Below are positions 16,293 to 25,591 of a DNA stretch of 64,000 nt, piece by piece. The notes below the pieces were generated by a model. It was not told the origin of the DNA. It saw nothing but the letters and a program-made list of their open reading frames with translations, and did no database searches. This DNA comes from Mesorhizobium hawassense (GTDB lineage: Bacteria > Pseudomonadota > Alphaproteobacteria > Rhizobiales > Rhizobiaceae): the NCBI RefSeq assembly GCF_003289945.1, contig NZ_QMBP01000002.1:575941-639940 (forward strand). The letters are read 5' to 3'. Every line of letters starts with the position of its first letter. The stretch's first letter is position 1. Position numbers and translations under genes: made by a program.

Positions 16293-17378
16293 ATGATGAA
16301 CAGGCGAACGATGCTCGTAGGCGCAGGCGCCGCGCTTGTCGCTACCGGCGCCGGTGCCGCCGCTTGGCAATCAGCGGTCGGGTCCATGGCCCAGTATGAG
16401 GCCTTCGCCGCCGGCTTGCGTGACCGCCTGACGCCCGATCTTGAGGCCGTCGTCCGCTACGCTACCTTGGCTGCCAATAGCCATAATACGCAGCCCTGGC
16501 GGTTCCAGCTTGAGGGGCATGCAATCGAGATCCGGCCTGACCTTCAGAGGCGGACTCCGGTCGTCGACCCTGACGATCATCATCTCTATGTCAGCCTGGG
16601 ATGCGCCGCGGCCAATCTCACGCTCGCCGCGGCGGCGACTGGCCGTGCCGGCGAGGCTTCGCTTACGGCTGACGGCAACGGAATCCGTTACGATTACTTC
16701 ATGGGCGCGCCGAAAGCGGACCCACTGACCGACGCCATTCCGAAACGCCAATCGACGCGAGCCGAATATGATGGCCGCGCCACCCCCTCGGCGGATCTCG
16801 CCGAACTTGAGCGCGCAGCCGCGATACCGGGTGTAAGCCTGGCGCTTGTCACGGACCGGGCGCGGATGAATCAGGTACGAGACGTTGTCCTTGCCGGCAA
16901 CGAGGATCAGATGAACGACCCCGCGTTCATGCGCGAGCTGAAACAGTGGATACGATTCAATCCGCGCAGCGCGATGGCGAGCGGCGATGGGCTCTTCTCC
17001 GCCTCGAGCGGTAACCCGGCGCTGCCGACCGGCTTGGGTTGGATCGCGTTCGACCGGCTTTTTAACGTCGCGCAGGAAAACCGGAACTACGCCCGTCAAA
17101 TCGACTCTTCCGCCGGGGTCGCGATCTTTTTTGGCGAGCGACCGGACCATGATCACTGGATCAGGGTCGGCCAGGCATGCCAGCGCTTCGCTTTGGCCGC
17201 GACGAAGCTGGGGCTCAAGATCGCCTTTATCAATCAGCCGATCGAGGTCGCGCGCCTGCGCGGCGACCTGGCGGCGATCGTCGGCGAGACCCGCAGACCT
17301 GATCTTGTAGTGCGGTTCGGCTATGGACCGACCTTGCCGTTTTCGCCAAGGCGGCCGGTGGCTTCGGTTATCGCATGA
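16293..17378 (+). CDS. Acg-type nitroreductase-fold flavoprotein, exported
   Basis: A 361-residue protein starting with a twin-arginine-like signal (MMNRRTMLVGAGAALVATGAGAAAW has RR before a hydrophobic core, cut here for length). The segment ANSHNTQPWRF is the FMN-binding signature of the Acg/nitroreductase family, and a second half-domain follows, as in the duplicated Acg proteins of about 330-370 residues. Members bind FMN and may store or reduce it. The gap 16075-16292 upstream shows no gene. The genes around it are unrelated, so it looks monocistronic. An alternative ATG is at 16296. Confidence 0.8.
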   Translation: MMNRRTMLVGAGAALVATGAGAAAWQSAVGSMAQYEAFAAGLRDRLTPDLEAVVRYATLAANSHNTQPWRFQLEGHAIEIRPDLQRRTPVVDPDDHHLYVSLGCAAANLTLAAAATGRAGEASLTADGNGIRYDYFMGAPKADPLTDAIPKRQSTRAEYDGRATPSADLAELERAAAIPGVSLALVTDRARMNQVRDVVLAGNEDQMNDPAFMRELKQWIRFNPRSAMASGDGLFSASSGNPALPTGLGWIAFDRLFNVAQENRNYARQIDSSAGVAIFFGERPDHDHWIRVGQACQRFALAATKLGLKIAFINQPIEVARLRGDLAAIVGETRRPDLVVRFGYGPTLPFSPRRPVASVIA

Positions 17379-17514
17379 TAGTGTCGAGCCTGGGTGTTGG
17401 CGGCGGCGGCTTTTCCAGTGTCCAGTCACCGACTTTCCGTAGCAGCCATCGCGCGGCATCGGCCCGGAGCTCTGACGGCTCCGGGCTGACACGAGGTAGA
17501 TCATACCAATCAGA

Positions 17515-18726
17515 CTACTCAGCCCGTTTCGGCCCCATCGCGAAAGTCACCAGGGCCGCGAGCAGCGTCGCCACGGCGCCGTAGGCGAAGGCGCTGGCAA
17601 CGCCGGCATGATCGACCAGCAGGCCACCGACGATGGCGCCGAGCGCGATCGCCACCTGGAAGGTCGCGACCATCAACCCGCCTGCGCTCTCGGCCTGATC
17701 AGGCGCGGCGCGCACCAGCCACGTCTGCAATCCGACCGGCACGGCGCCGAAGGCAAAGCCCCAGGCGGTAACGGCCGCCGCCGCCGCGATCGGCGAGGCG
17801 CCGAGCACCAGCAGCGCCACCGCCGACAAGGCGATCAGCAGCGGCGCGAGGCCGACGGCCATCTTCAGGTTGCGCTCGGCGAGGAAGGCGCCTGCGAAAT
17901 TGCCAAAGAAGCCGCCGATGCCATAGGCGAGCAGCACCAGCGAGATGGTCGCGATCGGCAGCACCGGAACAGTTTCCAGGAACGGCCGCACATAGGTGAA
18001 GCCAGCAAACTGTCCGGACGCGACCAGCAGCACAACCAGTAGCGCCACGCGGATCATCGGCCGCTTCAGCACCGCGATCAGCGTGCGGAAGCTTGCGACG
18101 GTTGTCGGCGGCAGGCTGGGAAGGGTGGCGAGCTGCACCAGCAGCGCCAGCGCGCCGACGACCGCCGCGATCATGAAGGCGGTACGCCAGCCCCAGATGT
18201 CGCCGACATAGGCGCCGACTGGAGCCGCCGTCACGGTGGCGACCGAGACGCCGGTCAGGATGATCGACATGGCGCGCGGCATCAGCCGCATCGGCACGAG
18301 CCTGAGCGCCATGGCCGCCGACATCGACCAGAAGCCGCCCAGCGCGACGCCCAGCGCGACGCGGGCAAGAAGCAGCATGGTGAGTGAGGACGCGAAGGCT
18401 GCGACGAGGTTGGAGACGATCAGGAGGACGGAGAGGATCCACATCACCAGCCGGCGGTCGAGCCGCTTGGTGATGATCGCCATGGTCGGCGCCGCGATCG
18501 CGCCGACGACGGCCGTCGCCGTCACCGCCTGGCCGGCGGCGCCTTCACTGACGCCGAGGTCCTGCGCCAACCGCGTCAACAGGCTGGCGGGCAGGAATTC
18601 GGCGGTGACTAGGCCGAAAACGCCGAGTGCCAGCGAGACCACCGCGCCCCATGCTGGTTCCGTTCGTTCCTCCGGTTCGGTTCTGTCGAGGACGGCGCCG
18701 ATGGCGCCCGTGGCGGGTTCGGTCAT
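17515..18726 (-). CDS. MFS transporter, DHA1 (AraJ-like) efflux family
   Basis: A 403-residue inner-membrane protein with about 12 hydrophobic segments. After a short cytoplasmic N-terminus comes LALGVFGLVTAEFLPASLL, the first-helix signature of DHA1 drug/sugar efflux proteins, and the loop motif AIITKRLDRR between helices 2 and 3. It probably exports a small drug, sugar or nucleoside by proton antiport. An AraC-type regulator is divergently transcribed 172 bp away, the typical pairing for inducible DHA1 pumps. Confidence 0.88.
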   Translation of the reverse strand: MTEPATGAIGAVLDRTEPEERTEPAWGAVVSLALGVFGLVTAEFLPASLLTRLAQDLGVSEGAAGQAVTATAVVGAIAAPTMAIITKRLDRRLVMWILSVLLIVSNLVAAFASSLTMLLLARVALGVALGGFWSMSAAMALRLVPMRLMPRAMSIILTGVSVATVTAAPVGAYVGDIWGWRTAFMIAAVVGALALLVQLATLPSLPPTTVASFRTLIAVLKRPMIRVALLVVLLVASGQFAGFTYVRPFLETVPVLPIATISLVLLAYGIGGFFGNFAGAFLAERNLKMAVGLAPLLIALSAVALLVLGASPIAAAAAVTAWGFAFGAVPVGLQTWLVRAAPDQAESAGGLMVATFQVAIALGAIVGGLLVDHAGVASAFAYGAVATLLAALVTFAMGPKRAE

Positions 18727-18898
18727 GGCAAATTCTCCGATCTGTCTGCGGCGCCAGCTAGAGGACGACCAGCCCTGGGCTCCACCCGTTATATGCCTGG
18801 CGGGCGGCTCGTCAGTTCGGCCTGGTTGCGGCGCAACATTTGGCTGCAGTGCAACATAGGGAGTGACTGGCCGGAGTTTCCATGCTAGAAACGCCGAA

Positions 18899-19867
18899 AT
18901 GAACTACAATTCGTCCAAAACCGTTCTACAGGCTTCCGGCGACCCGCTGACCGACATGCTGCGCGGATTGCGCCTCGACGGCGTCGATTACGGCCGCTGC
19001 GTTCTGGGCGAGCCCTGGGCGGTTTCCTTTCCCGCGCAGAAGGCGGCGCGGTTCCATTTCATCGGCCAGCAGGGCTGCTGGCTGTTTACGCCGGCCAAGG
19101 AATGGACCCAACTTTCGGTCGGCGACGCGCTGCTGATCCCGCGCGGCGACGAGCATGTGCTGGCGAGCGCGCCCGGCGTGCCGCCGGTGCCGATCGGCCG
19201 CTACACGATCGAGCCGGTTTGCGAGAATATCTACGACGTCTCCAACGGCTGCGACGGCTGCAAGACCTTGCTGTTTTGCGGCAGCATGCATTTCAACCTC
19301 GATGGCTCGCATCCGCTGCTGGAGATGATGCCCGACCTGATGCAGGCGCATAAGCTGATGGCGAACGCGCCCGGCATCCAGCATCTGCTCGACGCGATGG
19401 CGGGGGAGGTCACGATGGACCGCGTCGGCTCCGGCGGCATCCTTGCCCGACTGGCCGACGTGCTCGCCGCCACCATCATCCGCTCCTGGGTGGAAAATGG
19501 CTGCGGCGACTCCACCGGATGGATCGCCGCCGTGCGCAATCCGGATGTCGGCAAGGTGCTCGCCGCCATCCACCTGCAGCCGGAGCGCGACTGGACGGTC
19601 GAGGCGCTGGCCAGGATGATGGGCGCCTCGCGCTCCGCCTTCGCGCAGCGCTTCGCTACCGTCGTCGGCGAGACGCCGGCTAAATATGTCCTGCGCGTGC
19701 GCATGCACCAGGCACGGCAGTGGCTTACCCGCGACGGCATGCGGGTTTCGGTGGCGGCATCGAGACTGGGCTACGATTCCGAGGCCTCCTTCAGCCGCGC
19801 CTTCAAGCGGGTGATGGGCCTGGCGCCGAGCCATTTCCGCAATGCCGCCGGTGAAGAACAAGCCTAG
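18899..19867 (+). CDS. AraC family regulator with N-terminal cupin domain
   Basis: A 322-residue regulator. Residues of about 10-190 form a cupin_6 (AraC-binding-like) sensor, with GDALLIPRGDEHVL and the CDGCKTLLFCG segment. The C-terminal 100 residues hold the double helix-turn-helix (WTVEALARMMGASRSAFAQRF, then VSVAASRLGYDSEASFSRAFK). It is divergent from the MFS gene and is probably its activator. The ATG at 18899 is preferred over a GTG at 18863, which would add 12 atypical residues. Confidence 0.88.
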   Translation: MNYNSSKTVLQASGDPLTDMLRGLRLDGVDYGRCVLGEPWAVSFPAQKAARFHFIGQQGCWLFTPAKEWTQLSVGDALLIPRGDEHVLASAPGVPPVPIGRYTIEPVCENIYDVSNGCDGCKTLLFCGSMHFNLDGSHPLLEMMPDLMQAHKLMANAPGIQHLLDAMAGEVTMDRVGSGGILARLADVLAATIIRSWVENGCGDSTGWIAAVRNPDVGKVLAAIHLQPERDWTVEALARMMGASRSAFAQRFATVVGETPAKYVLRVRMHQARQWLTRDGMRVSVAASRLGYDSEASFSRAFKRVMGLAPSHFRNAAGEEQA

Positions 19868-19966
19868 AGCAATTCCAGGAAAAGCGCGTACCGGTTTTCC
19901 GTCCGGAATTGCGCAAAAAAAGACTAGAGCGGCTCGGGCGATTCCGTGAAACGCTGAACCGCTCTA
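19865..19966. repeat. Two adjacent palindromic repeats behind the AraC gene
   Basis: The first hairpin pairs GCAATTCC (19869-19876) with GGAATTGC (19905-19912); the second pairs AGAGCGG (19926-19932) with CCGCTCT (19959-19965). Each unit begins with CTAGAGC, and the first overlaps the TAG stop of the AraC gene. Repeats with the AATTCCAGGAAAAG core are common between genes in Mesorhizobium and Rhizobium. They may also act as a weak terminator. Confidence 0.7.
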
Positions 19967-20067
19967 AGCACCGGTTGCCGGGGCTGGAGGAACTGCCAAG
20001 TCTTTTGGACGCCGCGTCATTCCCCTCTGGTCGAGACGGCATAAGCTGGCTGACGGAGGAACCCGCC

Positions 20068-20499
20068 ATGCCCAATCATCTCGCATCGCTTGCGTTCGCC
20101 GCCGCCGCCATTTTGCCGGGACGGGCTTTCGCGCTCGAAGACAGCTACTTGCCCGCCGACAAGATCCCTTACGCCGTCGAAGCGCCGGGCCAGCCGCAGC
20201 GCCTTGGTGCGCTATGGGGAGAGCGGGCGAAAGGCCCGGCCGGAACGCTGCTGAAAGTTCCCGGCAACTGGCGCGCTCCTGTCCATGCCCACACCGCCGA
20301 CTACCGCGCCGTGGTCATCAAGGGTCTTTGGGCGCATTGGCAGATGCAGGACGGCGGGGCGACCAAGGTGGAATTGCCGCCCGGTTCCTACTGGACCCAG
20401 AAGGCGGACGAGATGCATGACGATGCCTGCCTCTCGGACACCGAATGCGTGATCCTTCTGATCAACGACACGCCTTACGAGACCTATCTGCCGAAATAG
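20068..20499 (+). CDS. Secreted cupin-fold protein (DUF4437-like)
   Basis: A 143-residue protein with a Sec signal peptide (MPNHLASLAFAAAAILPGRAFA, shortened: cleavage after FALE near residue 22). The mature part is a single cupin barrel with NWRAPVHAHTADYRAVVIKG and the metal-site-like HDDACL. GGAGGA seven bases before the ATG at 20068 fixes the start. The protein should lie in the periplasm. Its enzymatic role is unknown, and its neighbours (a repeat and a convergent LuxR gene) give no clue. Confidence 0.75.
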   Translation: MPNHLASLAFAAAAILPGRAFALEDSYLPADKIPYAVEAPGQPQRLGALWGERAKGPAGTLLKVPGNWRAPVHAHTADYRAVVIKGLWAHWQMQDGGATKVELPPGSYWTQKADEMHDDACLSDTECVILLINDTPYETYLPK

Positions 20500-20513
20500 C
20501 CGGGTTCGAAGGT

Positions 20514-21272
20514 TCAATCGGCGAGCAGGTCAGGCCCACCAGCTCCCTGCCACCAACGGATCAGCGCGATCCGGTTCCTGGCCTTCGAAATTCGAAACAG
20601 ACGTTCAAGGAAGGTCTTGACGGTTGCCGGCGAGATATCGAGGTCCCGGGCGATCTGCTTGTTGGTCATACCCCTGCTCACTCGCATGATGATTTCGGTC
20701 TGACGCGGTGAAAGGCTGGGCAGCGCGGGCGAGCCTTCGAGCACGGCCGCGAGTCGAAGCGGGGCGGCAAGTTGCGTCGCCACCCGCGCAAGCTCCGCCT
20801 GCTCGCGCTCACTGAAACCCCGCCTGCCGTCGACATAGAGGCCAAGCCACGCCTGCATCCGCCCGTCCCGGCAGAGCATGATGCGGCCGTAGTCTGGGGG
20901 ATTGCGCGCGTCGCCCATCAGCATCATGGGCAGAGGATTGACCCGCAGGAAGTAATCCTTGCCGTGAACGCCGGCGCCGATCGGCTCGATCCAGCAATTC
21001 TGCTGCCAACCGGGCACCCGATCGAGTTTCACCACCCACCGGATGGGCTCTTGTGGGCGCGGCATGGTCTCGCGCCGCATGAGCCGGCCTTCGCGCGAAA
21101 CAGCCACCGAACCGACCCCGTCGCCGCGTCGGGTGAATGCCAGCGCCAGACCGTGAGGACAGGCGGCCGAGAGCGCCTCGACCGCAAGCGACAGAACTGA
21201 GCCGGTATCGCTAAGCAAGTCCGCGGCACGTACCGCTTCCGCCACACGATCACGAAGCATTCGGTCGGCCAT
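20514..21272 (-). CDS. LuxR family transcriptional regulator
   Basis: A 252-residue regulator. The C-terminal 65 residues carry the LuxR helix-turn-helix (LSPRQTEIIMRVSRGMTNKQIARDLDIS, in two parts, then VKTFLERLFR). The N-terminal 180 residues look GAF-like (a sensor fold), with no acyl-homoserine lactone signature that I can recognise. It ends convergently against the cupin gene and starts about 100 bp from the divergent sterol-desaturase-type gene, which it may control. Confidence 0.86.
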   Translation of the reverse strand: MADRMLRDRVAEAVRAADLLSDTGSVLSLAVEALSAACPHGLALAFTRRGDGVGSVAVSREGRLMRRETMPRPQEPIRWVVKLDRVPGWQQNCWIEPIGAGVHGKDYFLRVNPLPMMLMGDARNPPDYGRIMLCRDGRMQAWLGLYVDGRRGFSEREQAELARVATQLAAPLRLAAVLEGSPALPSLSPRQTEIIMRVSRGMTNKQIARDLDISPATVKTFLERLFRISKARNRIALIRWWQGAGGPDLLAD

Positions 21273-21369
21273 GGCCGCCTCCTGTCGGCCATCCGGCCGA
21301 CTTTATCCTCTGCCGGACGAGCTTATCTTAACCGATCTATCGCAAGGACAGAAGCCGCGGCCACGAGCC

Positions 21370-22191
21370 ATGGACAGTTTGCTCTCGAAATTGCCGCCAC
21401 TTGTCCTGCTCCTGGCCTTCCTCGGCATCTGGATCTGGGAATGGCTGCAAGCGGCGCGGCCGGGAAAGCGCGATTGGCGCCGGGGCCGTCGAAACCTGGT
21501 CATCTCGGTTCTCGGCATCGCCGCGGGTGGGCTCACGGCGGGCGCGTTGCTGGCCTTGTCTTCCACCGTCGAAGCCAATCATTGGGGAATGGCCGCGCTC
21601 GGCTTGCCGTTCTGGATCACCTTGGTCGCCGGTATCCTTCTGCTCGATCTCGCGGATTACTGGCGCCACCGGATCAGCCATGCCGTGCCGCTTCTCTGGC
21701 GATTGCACCGCGTCCACCACAGCGATCCGCAAATGGATGTCACCACCTCGCTCAGAAGCCATCCGCTAGAGGCAGCGCTAAGGCCCGCCTTTCTCGGAAC
21801 GGCAATCCTGGCCCTCGGCATTCCGCCACTTCCCGTGACGCTCTATCCAGTCATCCAACTGCCGGTCTTGATCTTCCAGCACGCCAACGTCGCCCTGCCC
21901 AAGCAGGTCGATAGCCTTCTTGCATGGCTGATCGCCACGCCGGCGATGCATGTCGTGCATCATTCCCGCTGGATGCCCGAAACCAATTCCAACTACTCGA
22001 CATTTCTGACGCTTTGGGACCGTATCTTCGGCAGCTTCCGGCCATCGGTCCTACCGCGGGGAATCGGACTGGATGGCTACGACGATGAGCACAGCCAGAC
22101 CGTGCTTGGTTTGCTCCTCGAGCCTCTTCGCAATCGGCCGACGGCTGCCGGCGTCCGCATCGAGCCGTCCGCCGACGAAGCCGCAAACTAG
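21370..22191 (+). CDS. Fatty acid hydroxylase/sterol desaturase superfamily protein
   Basis: A 273-residue membrane-bound di-iron oxygenase. Hydrophobic segments lie around 7-25, 40-62 and 75-95. The histidine motifs expected for the iron site are present: HRISH near 106-110, HRVHH near 118-122 and HVVHH near 198-202. Members hydroxylate or desaturate lipids, sterols or carotenoids. The ATG at 21370 gives the usual family length; a longer frame upstream lacks support. It is the only lipid-modifying gene in the window and its substrate is unknown. Confidence 0.86.
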   Translation: MDSLLSKLPPLVLLLAFLGIWIWEWLQAARPGKRDWRRGRRNLVISVLGIAAGGLTAGALLALSSTVEANHWGMAALGLPFWITLVAGILLLDLADYWRHRISHAVPLLWRLHRVHHSDPQMDVTTSLRSHPLEAALRPAFLGTAILALGIPPLPVTLYPVIQLPVLIFQHANVALPKQVDSLLAWLIATPAMHVVHHSRWMPETNSNYSTFLTLWDRIFGSFRPSVLPRGIGLDGYDDEHSQTVLGLLLEPLRNRPTAAGVRIEPSADEAAN

Positions 22192-22210
22192 CCACGGCTT
22201 CGCTTGGACC

Positions 22211-23314
22211 CTATCCGGCGTGCCGCAGGCTGATGCCGCTGCCCTTGTCGAACATCACCACCTTGTCGGGGTTCCAGGCGAAGCGCACCGGCTGCTCGAT
22301 CGCGACGGCGGTCCTCGCCGGCACGGTGGCCCGCAGCATCGTGTCGCCGACCCTGAGCGTCACGATCTTCTCGACGCCGTGGTTCTCGACATCGTGGACC
22401 TGCGCCTCGACCGGCGCGCCGCTTTCCAGGTAGACGTCCTCCGGACGGATGCCGAAGACGAGCGGGCGACCGTCGGTCGCACCGCCCGTCTTCTCCCCCA
22501 GAAAAGCCTTGGGTCCCCCTGACAGCGGCAGTTCGAAATTCATCGGCGCCATCACCGCGCGATTTTCGACCAGCCTACCGTCGATGAGGTTCATCGGCGG
22601 CGAGCCGACGAAGCTCGCGACATAGGTGTCGCGCGGATTGTTGTAGATCTCATGCGGCGTGCCCGTCTGGACGATGCGGCCGTGGTTGAGCACGCCGACC
22701 TTGTCGCCCATCGACATCGCCTCGATCTGGTCGTGGGTGACGAACAGAAACGTGGCGCCGAGCTGCATCTGGAGGTTCTTCAGCTCCGTGCGCAGCGCCT
22801 CGCGCAGCTTGGCGTCGAGCGCCGACAGCGGCTCGTCCATCAGGAACACGCGCGGCTTGCGCACGATGGCACGGCCGATCGAGACGCGCTGCATCTCACC
22901 GCCGGAAAGCCGGTCGGTCTTGCGGTCGAGCAGATGCTCGATCCGCAGCGTACGGGCGGCGCGCGCGACGCGGTCCTTGATCTCGGCGTCCGGCAGCCGG
23001 CGGATCTTCGGCTTCAGCGGGAATTCGAGGTTCTCGCGTACCGTGTAGCGCGGATAGAGCGAATATTGCTGCAGCACCAGCGCCACGTCACGCTCCGCCG
23101 CGCCCCAACCGGCAACGTCGACGCCGTCGATGAAGACCTGGCCCTCGGTCGGCTTCTCGAGCCCTGCGATCAATCGCAACGCCGTCGTCTTGCCGGCGCC
23201 GGTCTCGCCGAGCAGCACGAAGAACTCGCCGTCGGCAATGTCGAGGTTGAGGCCGGTCAGCGCGGTGTGGCCGCCGAACTTCTTGGTGATGTTCCTCAGT
23301 TCGATATGGGCCAT
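22211..23314 (-). CDS. Sugar-type ABC transporter ATP-binding protein (second ATPase)
   Basis: A 367-residue MalK/UgpC-like ATPase. Walker A GETGAGKTT lies at 36-44, the Q-loop at VLQQYSLYP, signature LSGGEMQR, Walker B VFLMDEP and switch FVTHDQ; the C-terminal third is the TOBE/regulatory domain. FVGSPPMN marks the CUT1 group. It is the last gene of a six-gene reverse operon and overlaps the preceding ATPase gene by one base. Two ATPase genes in one operon imply a heterodimeric motor, as in the rhizobial glycerol transporter GlpST. Confidence 0.9.
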   Translation of the reverse strand: MAHIELRNITKKFGGHTALTGLNLDIADGEFFVLLGETGAGKTTALRLIAGLEKPTEGQVFIDGVDVAGWGAAERDVALVLQQYSLYPRYTVRENLEFPLKPKIRRLPDAEIKDRVARAARTLRIEHLLDRKTDRLSGGEMQRVSIGRAIVRKPRVFLMDEPLSALDAKLREALRTELKNLQMQLGATFLFVTHDQIEAMSMGDKVGVLNHGRIVQTGTPHEIYNNPRDTYVASFVGSPPMNLIDGRLVENRAVMAPMNFELPLSGGPKAFLGEKTGGATDGRPLVFGIRPEDVYLESGAPVEAQVHDVENHGVEKIVTLRVGDTMLRATVPARTAVAIEQPVRFAWNPDKVVMFDKGSGISLRHAG

Positions 23315-24417
23315 TACAGCCTTACCCCCAGCGACTTGCCGCTTGCCGTGTCGAAGAAATGCGCCTGCTCCGGATCGATGCGGACATGGACCTTCTCGCC
23401 GGGACCCGAAACATAGCCGGCCTTGGTGCGCGCGCGCAGCATCGTGGAGCCGACCTTGAGGTCGACGATGTCGAAGGATCCGAGCGGTTCGATGATGTTC
23501 GCCTCGACCGGCATGTAGCCCGGCGCCGCATCGTGCCGGACGAGCACGCCCTCCGGGCGGATGCCGAGCGTCAGGCCGCCATTGGAATGCCCGTTGAGCT
23601 TGGATAGGAACTGGGACGGGAACACGAAGCCGGCCGGCGCGTCGCCGACGGTTACGGAGGCGGCGCCCGCCTGATCCGCGACGCTGGCCTCGGCGATGTT
23701 CATCACCGGGCTGCCGACGAATTGCGCCACGAACAGGTTCGCCGGGTGCGAATAGACATCGTCCGGCGAGCCGACCTGCTGGATGAAACCCTCATGCATG
23801 ATGACGATGCGGTCGGCGAGGCTCATCGCCTCGATCTGGTCGTGCGTGACGTAGATCGTCGTCGACCCTTGCTTGACGTGCAGGCGCTTGATCTCGGCGC
23901 GCATCTCCTCGCGCAGTTTGGCGTCCAGCGCGCCGATCGGCTCGTCCATCAGCATGGCCTTCGGCCGTCGCACAAGCGCGCGGCCGATCGCGACCCGTTG
24001 CATGTCGCCGCCCGAAAGCGCCGACGGCCTCTTGTCGAGCAGGTCGGTGATGCGCAGCACCCGCGCGACCTCGCGCACGGACTTGTCGACCTCGCCGCTG
24101 CTCATGCGCGTGGCGCGCAGCGGAAAGGCGACGTTCTCGAACACCGTCATATGCGGGTAGAGCGAGAAGGACTGAAACACCATGGCGATGTCGCGGTCGG
24201 CGGCCTTGAGGTGCTGCACCGCCTTGCCGTCGATCAGGATGTCGCCCTTGTCGATCGTCTCCAGACCCGCGATGGCGCGCAGCGTCGTGGTCTTTCCGCA
24301 GCCGGACTGTCCGAGCAGCACGATGAACTCGTTGTCGGCGATGGCGAGGTTGAGATTGTGGATGACCTGGACGGCACCGAAGAATTTCTCGATGCCGCGA
24401 AGTTCGATCTGTGTCAC
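23314..24417 (-). CDS. Sugar-type ABC transporter ATP-binding protein (first ATPase)
   Basis: A 367-residue paralogue of the following ATPase. It has Walker A GQSGCGKTT, Q-loop MVFQSFSLYP, signature LSGGDMQR, Walker B AMLMDEP and switch YVTHDQ, and a C-terminal TOBE domain introduced by FVGSPVMN. It is cytoplasmic and docks on the two permeases encoded just upstream. Its start overlaps the stop of the 73-residue membrane-protein gene (ATGA), which indicates translational coupling. Confidence 0.9.
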   Translation of the reverse strand: MTQIELRGIEKFFGAVQVIHNLNLAIADNEFIVLLGQSGCGKTTTLRAIAGLETIDKGDILIDGKAVQHLKAADRDIAMVFQSFSLYPHMTVFENVAFPLRATRMSSGEVDKSVREVARVLRITDLLDKRPSALSGGDMQRVAIGRALVRRPKAMLMDEPIGALDAKLREEMRAEIKRLHVKQGSTTIYVTHDQIEAMSLADRIVIMHEGFIQQVGSPDDVYSHPANLFVAQFVGSPVMNIAEASVADQAGAASVTVGDAPAGFVFPSQFLSKLNGHSNGGLTLGIRPEGVLVRHDAAPGYMPVEANIIEPLGSFDIVDLKVGSTMLRARTKAGYVSGPGEKVHVRIDPEQAHFFDTASGKSLGVRL

Positions 24418-24635
24418 TGCCGGGCTCCCTCATGCGTCGCGGCTCCGGTTTCCTCGCTACTGTCCGGCGCGATCTTCGACGTGATGTTGAAGCCGATCAG
24501 CCCGGCCAGGATGATCGTCACGCCGTAGGAATGCAGGTTGAGGCTCCATGGCTGGCAGAGCGCAACGATGCCCAGCACCATGAGGATCTGCGACGCCGGC
24601 AACAGGTATTTCTCGTTGATGGCGCGAAAACTCAT
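24414..24635 (-). CDS. Small membrane protein within a sugar ABC operon
   Basis: A 73-residue protein with two predicted membrane helices (about ASQILMVLGIVALCQPW and YGVTIILAGLIGFNI) and a hydrophilic tail rich in acidic and small residues. I do not recognise the family. It overlaps both neighbours by four bases (ATGA), so it is clearly translated as part of the importer operon. Its position recalls the DUF2160-type small membrane protein of the rhizobial glycerol ABC operon, although the sequence does not obviously match. It may be an accessory transporter subunit. Confidence 0.78.
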   Translation of the reverse strand: MSFRAINEKYLLPASQILMVLGIVALCQPWSLNLHSYGVTIILAGLIGFNITSKIAPDSSEETGAATHEGARQ

Positions 24636-25588
24636 TTGCGGATCGCTCCGAACGTCACGCCGCGAAGCAGATGGTTGCGCAGCAGGAACGTGAAGATCGC
24701 GACCGGCAGCAGGAACAGGAAAGTGCCTGCCGCGATCGTCGTCCAGTCCGGCAGGCCGGAGCCGATCTGCGACGGGATGAAGGGCGGCGCCGTCTGCGCC
24801 CGCCGGTTGGTCATGATCAGCGCGAAGGCGTATTCGTTCCAGGCGGTGATGAAGCAGAACACCGCGGTGGCTGCGATGCCGGTCGCCGCTTCCGGCAGCA
24901 CGATCTTGAAGAAGGCCTGCATGCGCGTGTAGCCGTCGACGAGCGCCGCCTCCTCATATTCCTTCGGGATCTCGTCCATGAAGCCCTTCATCAGCCAGAC
25001 CGAGAAGGACAGGTTGAAGGCGACGTAGAGAATGATCAGCCCAATATGCGAGTCGTTGAGGCCGACCATCCGGTACATCAGGAACATCGGGATGGCGACC
25101 ACCACCGGCGGCAGCATGCGTGTCGACAGGATGAAGAACAAAAGATCCGCCTCGCCGGCAATCTTGAAGCGCGAGAAGCCGTAGGCGGTGAAGGTTCCCA
25201 TGCCGACCGCCAGCACCGTGCTGATGACCGCCACGATCAGGCTGTTCATGAAGCGGTCGGGATATTGCGAAAGCTGCACGTCCTTGCCGACCTTGAGCAC
25301 CCGCTCGCCGCCGTCATAGATGCGTTTTTCCCACCACGGCGCCGCCTCGTACGCTTGCGGGTCGACGGTCTTCTGCATCTGCACGCGCTTGGTGAACAGT
25401 CGGATGAACGGCGTGACCTCCGGCTGGAACAGCACGGTGGGCGGCACGGTGATCGCCAGTTCCTTCGGTTTGAAGGCCGTCGAGGCGATCCAGTAGATCG
25501 GCGCCAGGAAGATCAGCGTCGCGACCAGCACCGCGGCGATTGCCGCGCGGTTGAAGGCGACCTCGGAAGAAGTGCGGACGGCGGCCAT
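24632..25588 (-). CDS. Carbohydrate ABC transporter permease, MalG type
   Basis: A 318-residue CUT1 permease with six membrane segments. The EAA loop reads EEAALVDGYTRMQAFFKIVLPEA. It is longer than plain MalG proteins because of a roughly 80-residue periplasmic stretch after the first helix (PFIRLFTKRVQMQKTVDPQA and following). It is encoded three bases after the other permease gene and overlaps the small membrane protein gene. Confidence 0.9.
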   Translation of the reverse strand: MAAVRTSSEVAFNRAAIAAVLVATLIFLAPIYWIASTAFKPKELAITVPPTVLFQPEVTPFIRLFTKRVQMQKTVDPQAYEAAPWWEKRIYDGGERVLKVGKDVQLSQYPDRFMNSLIVAVISTVLAVGMGTFTAYGFSRFKIAGEADLLFFILSTRMLPPVVVAIPMFLMYRMVGLNDSHIGLIILYVAFNLSFSVWLMKGFMDEIPKEYEEAALVDGYTRMQAFFKIVLPEAATGIAATAVFCFITAWNEYAFALIMTNRRAQTAPPFIPSQIGSGLPDWTTIAAGTFLFLLPVAIFTFLLRNHLLRGVTFGAIRK

Positions 25589-25591
25589 CTG

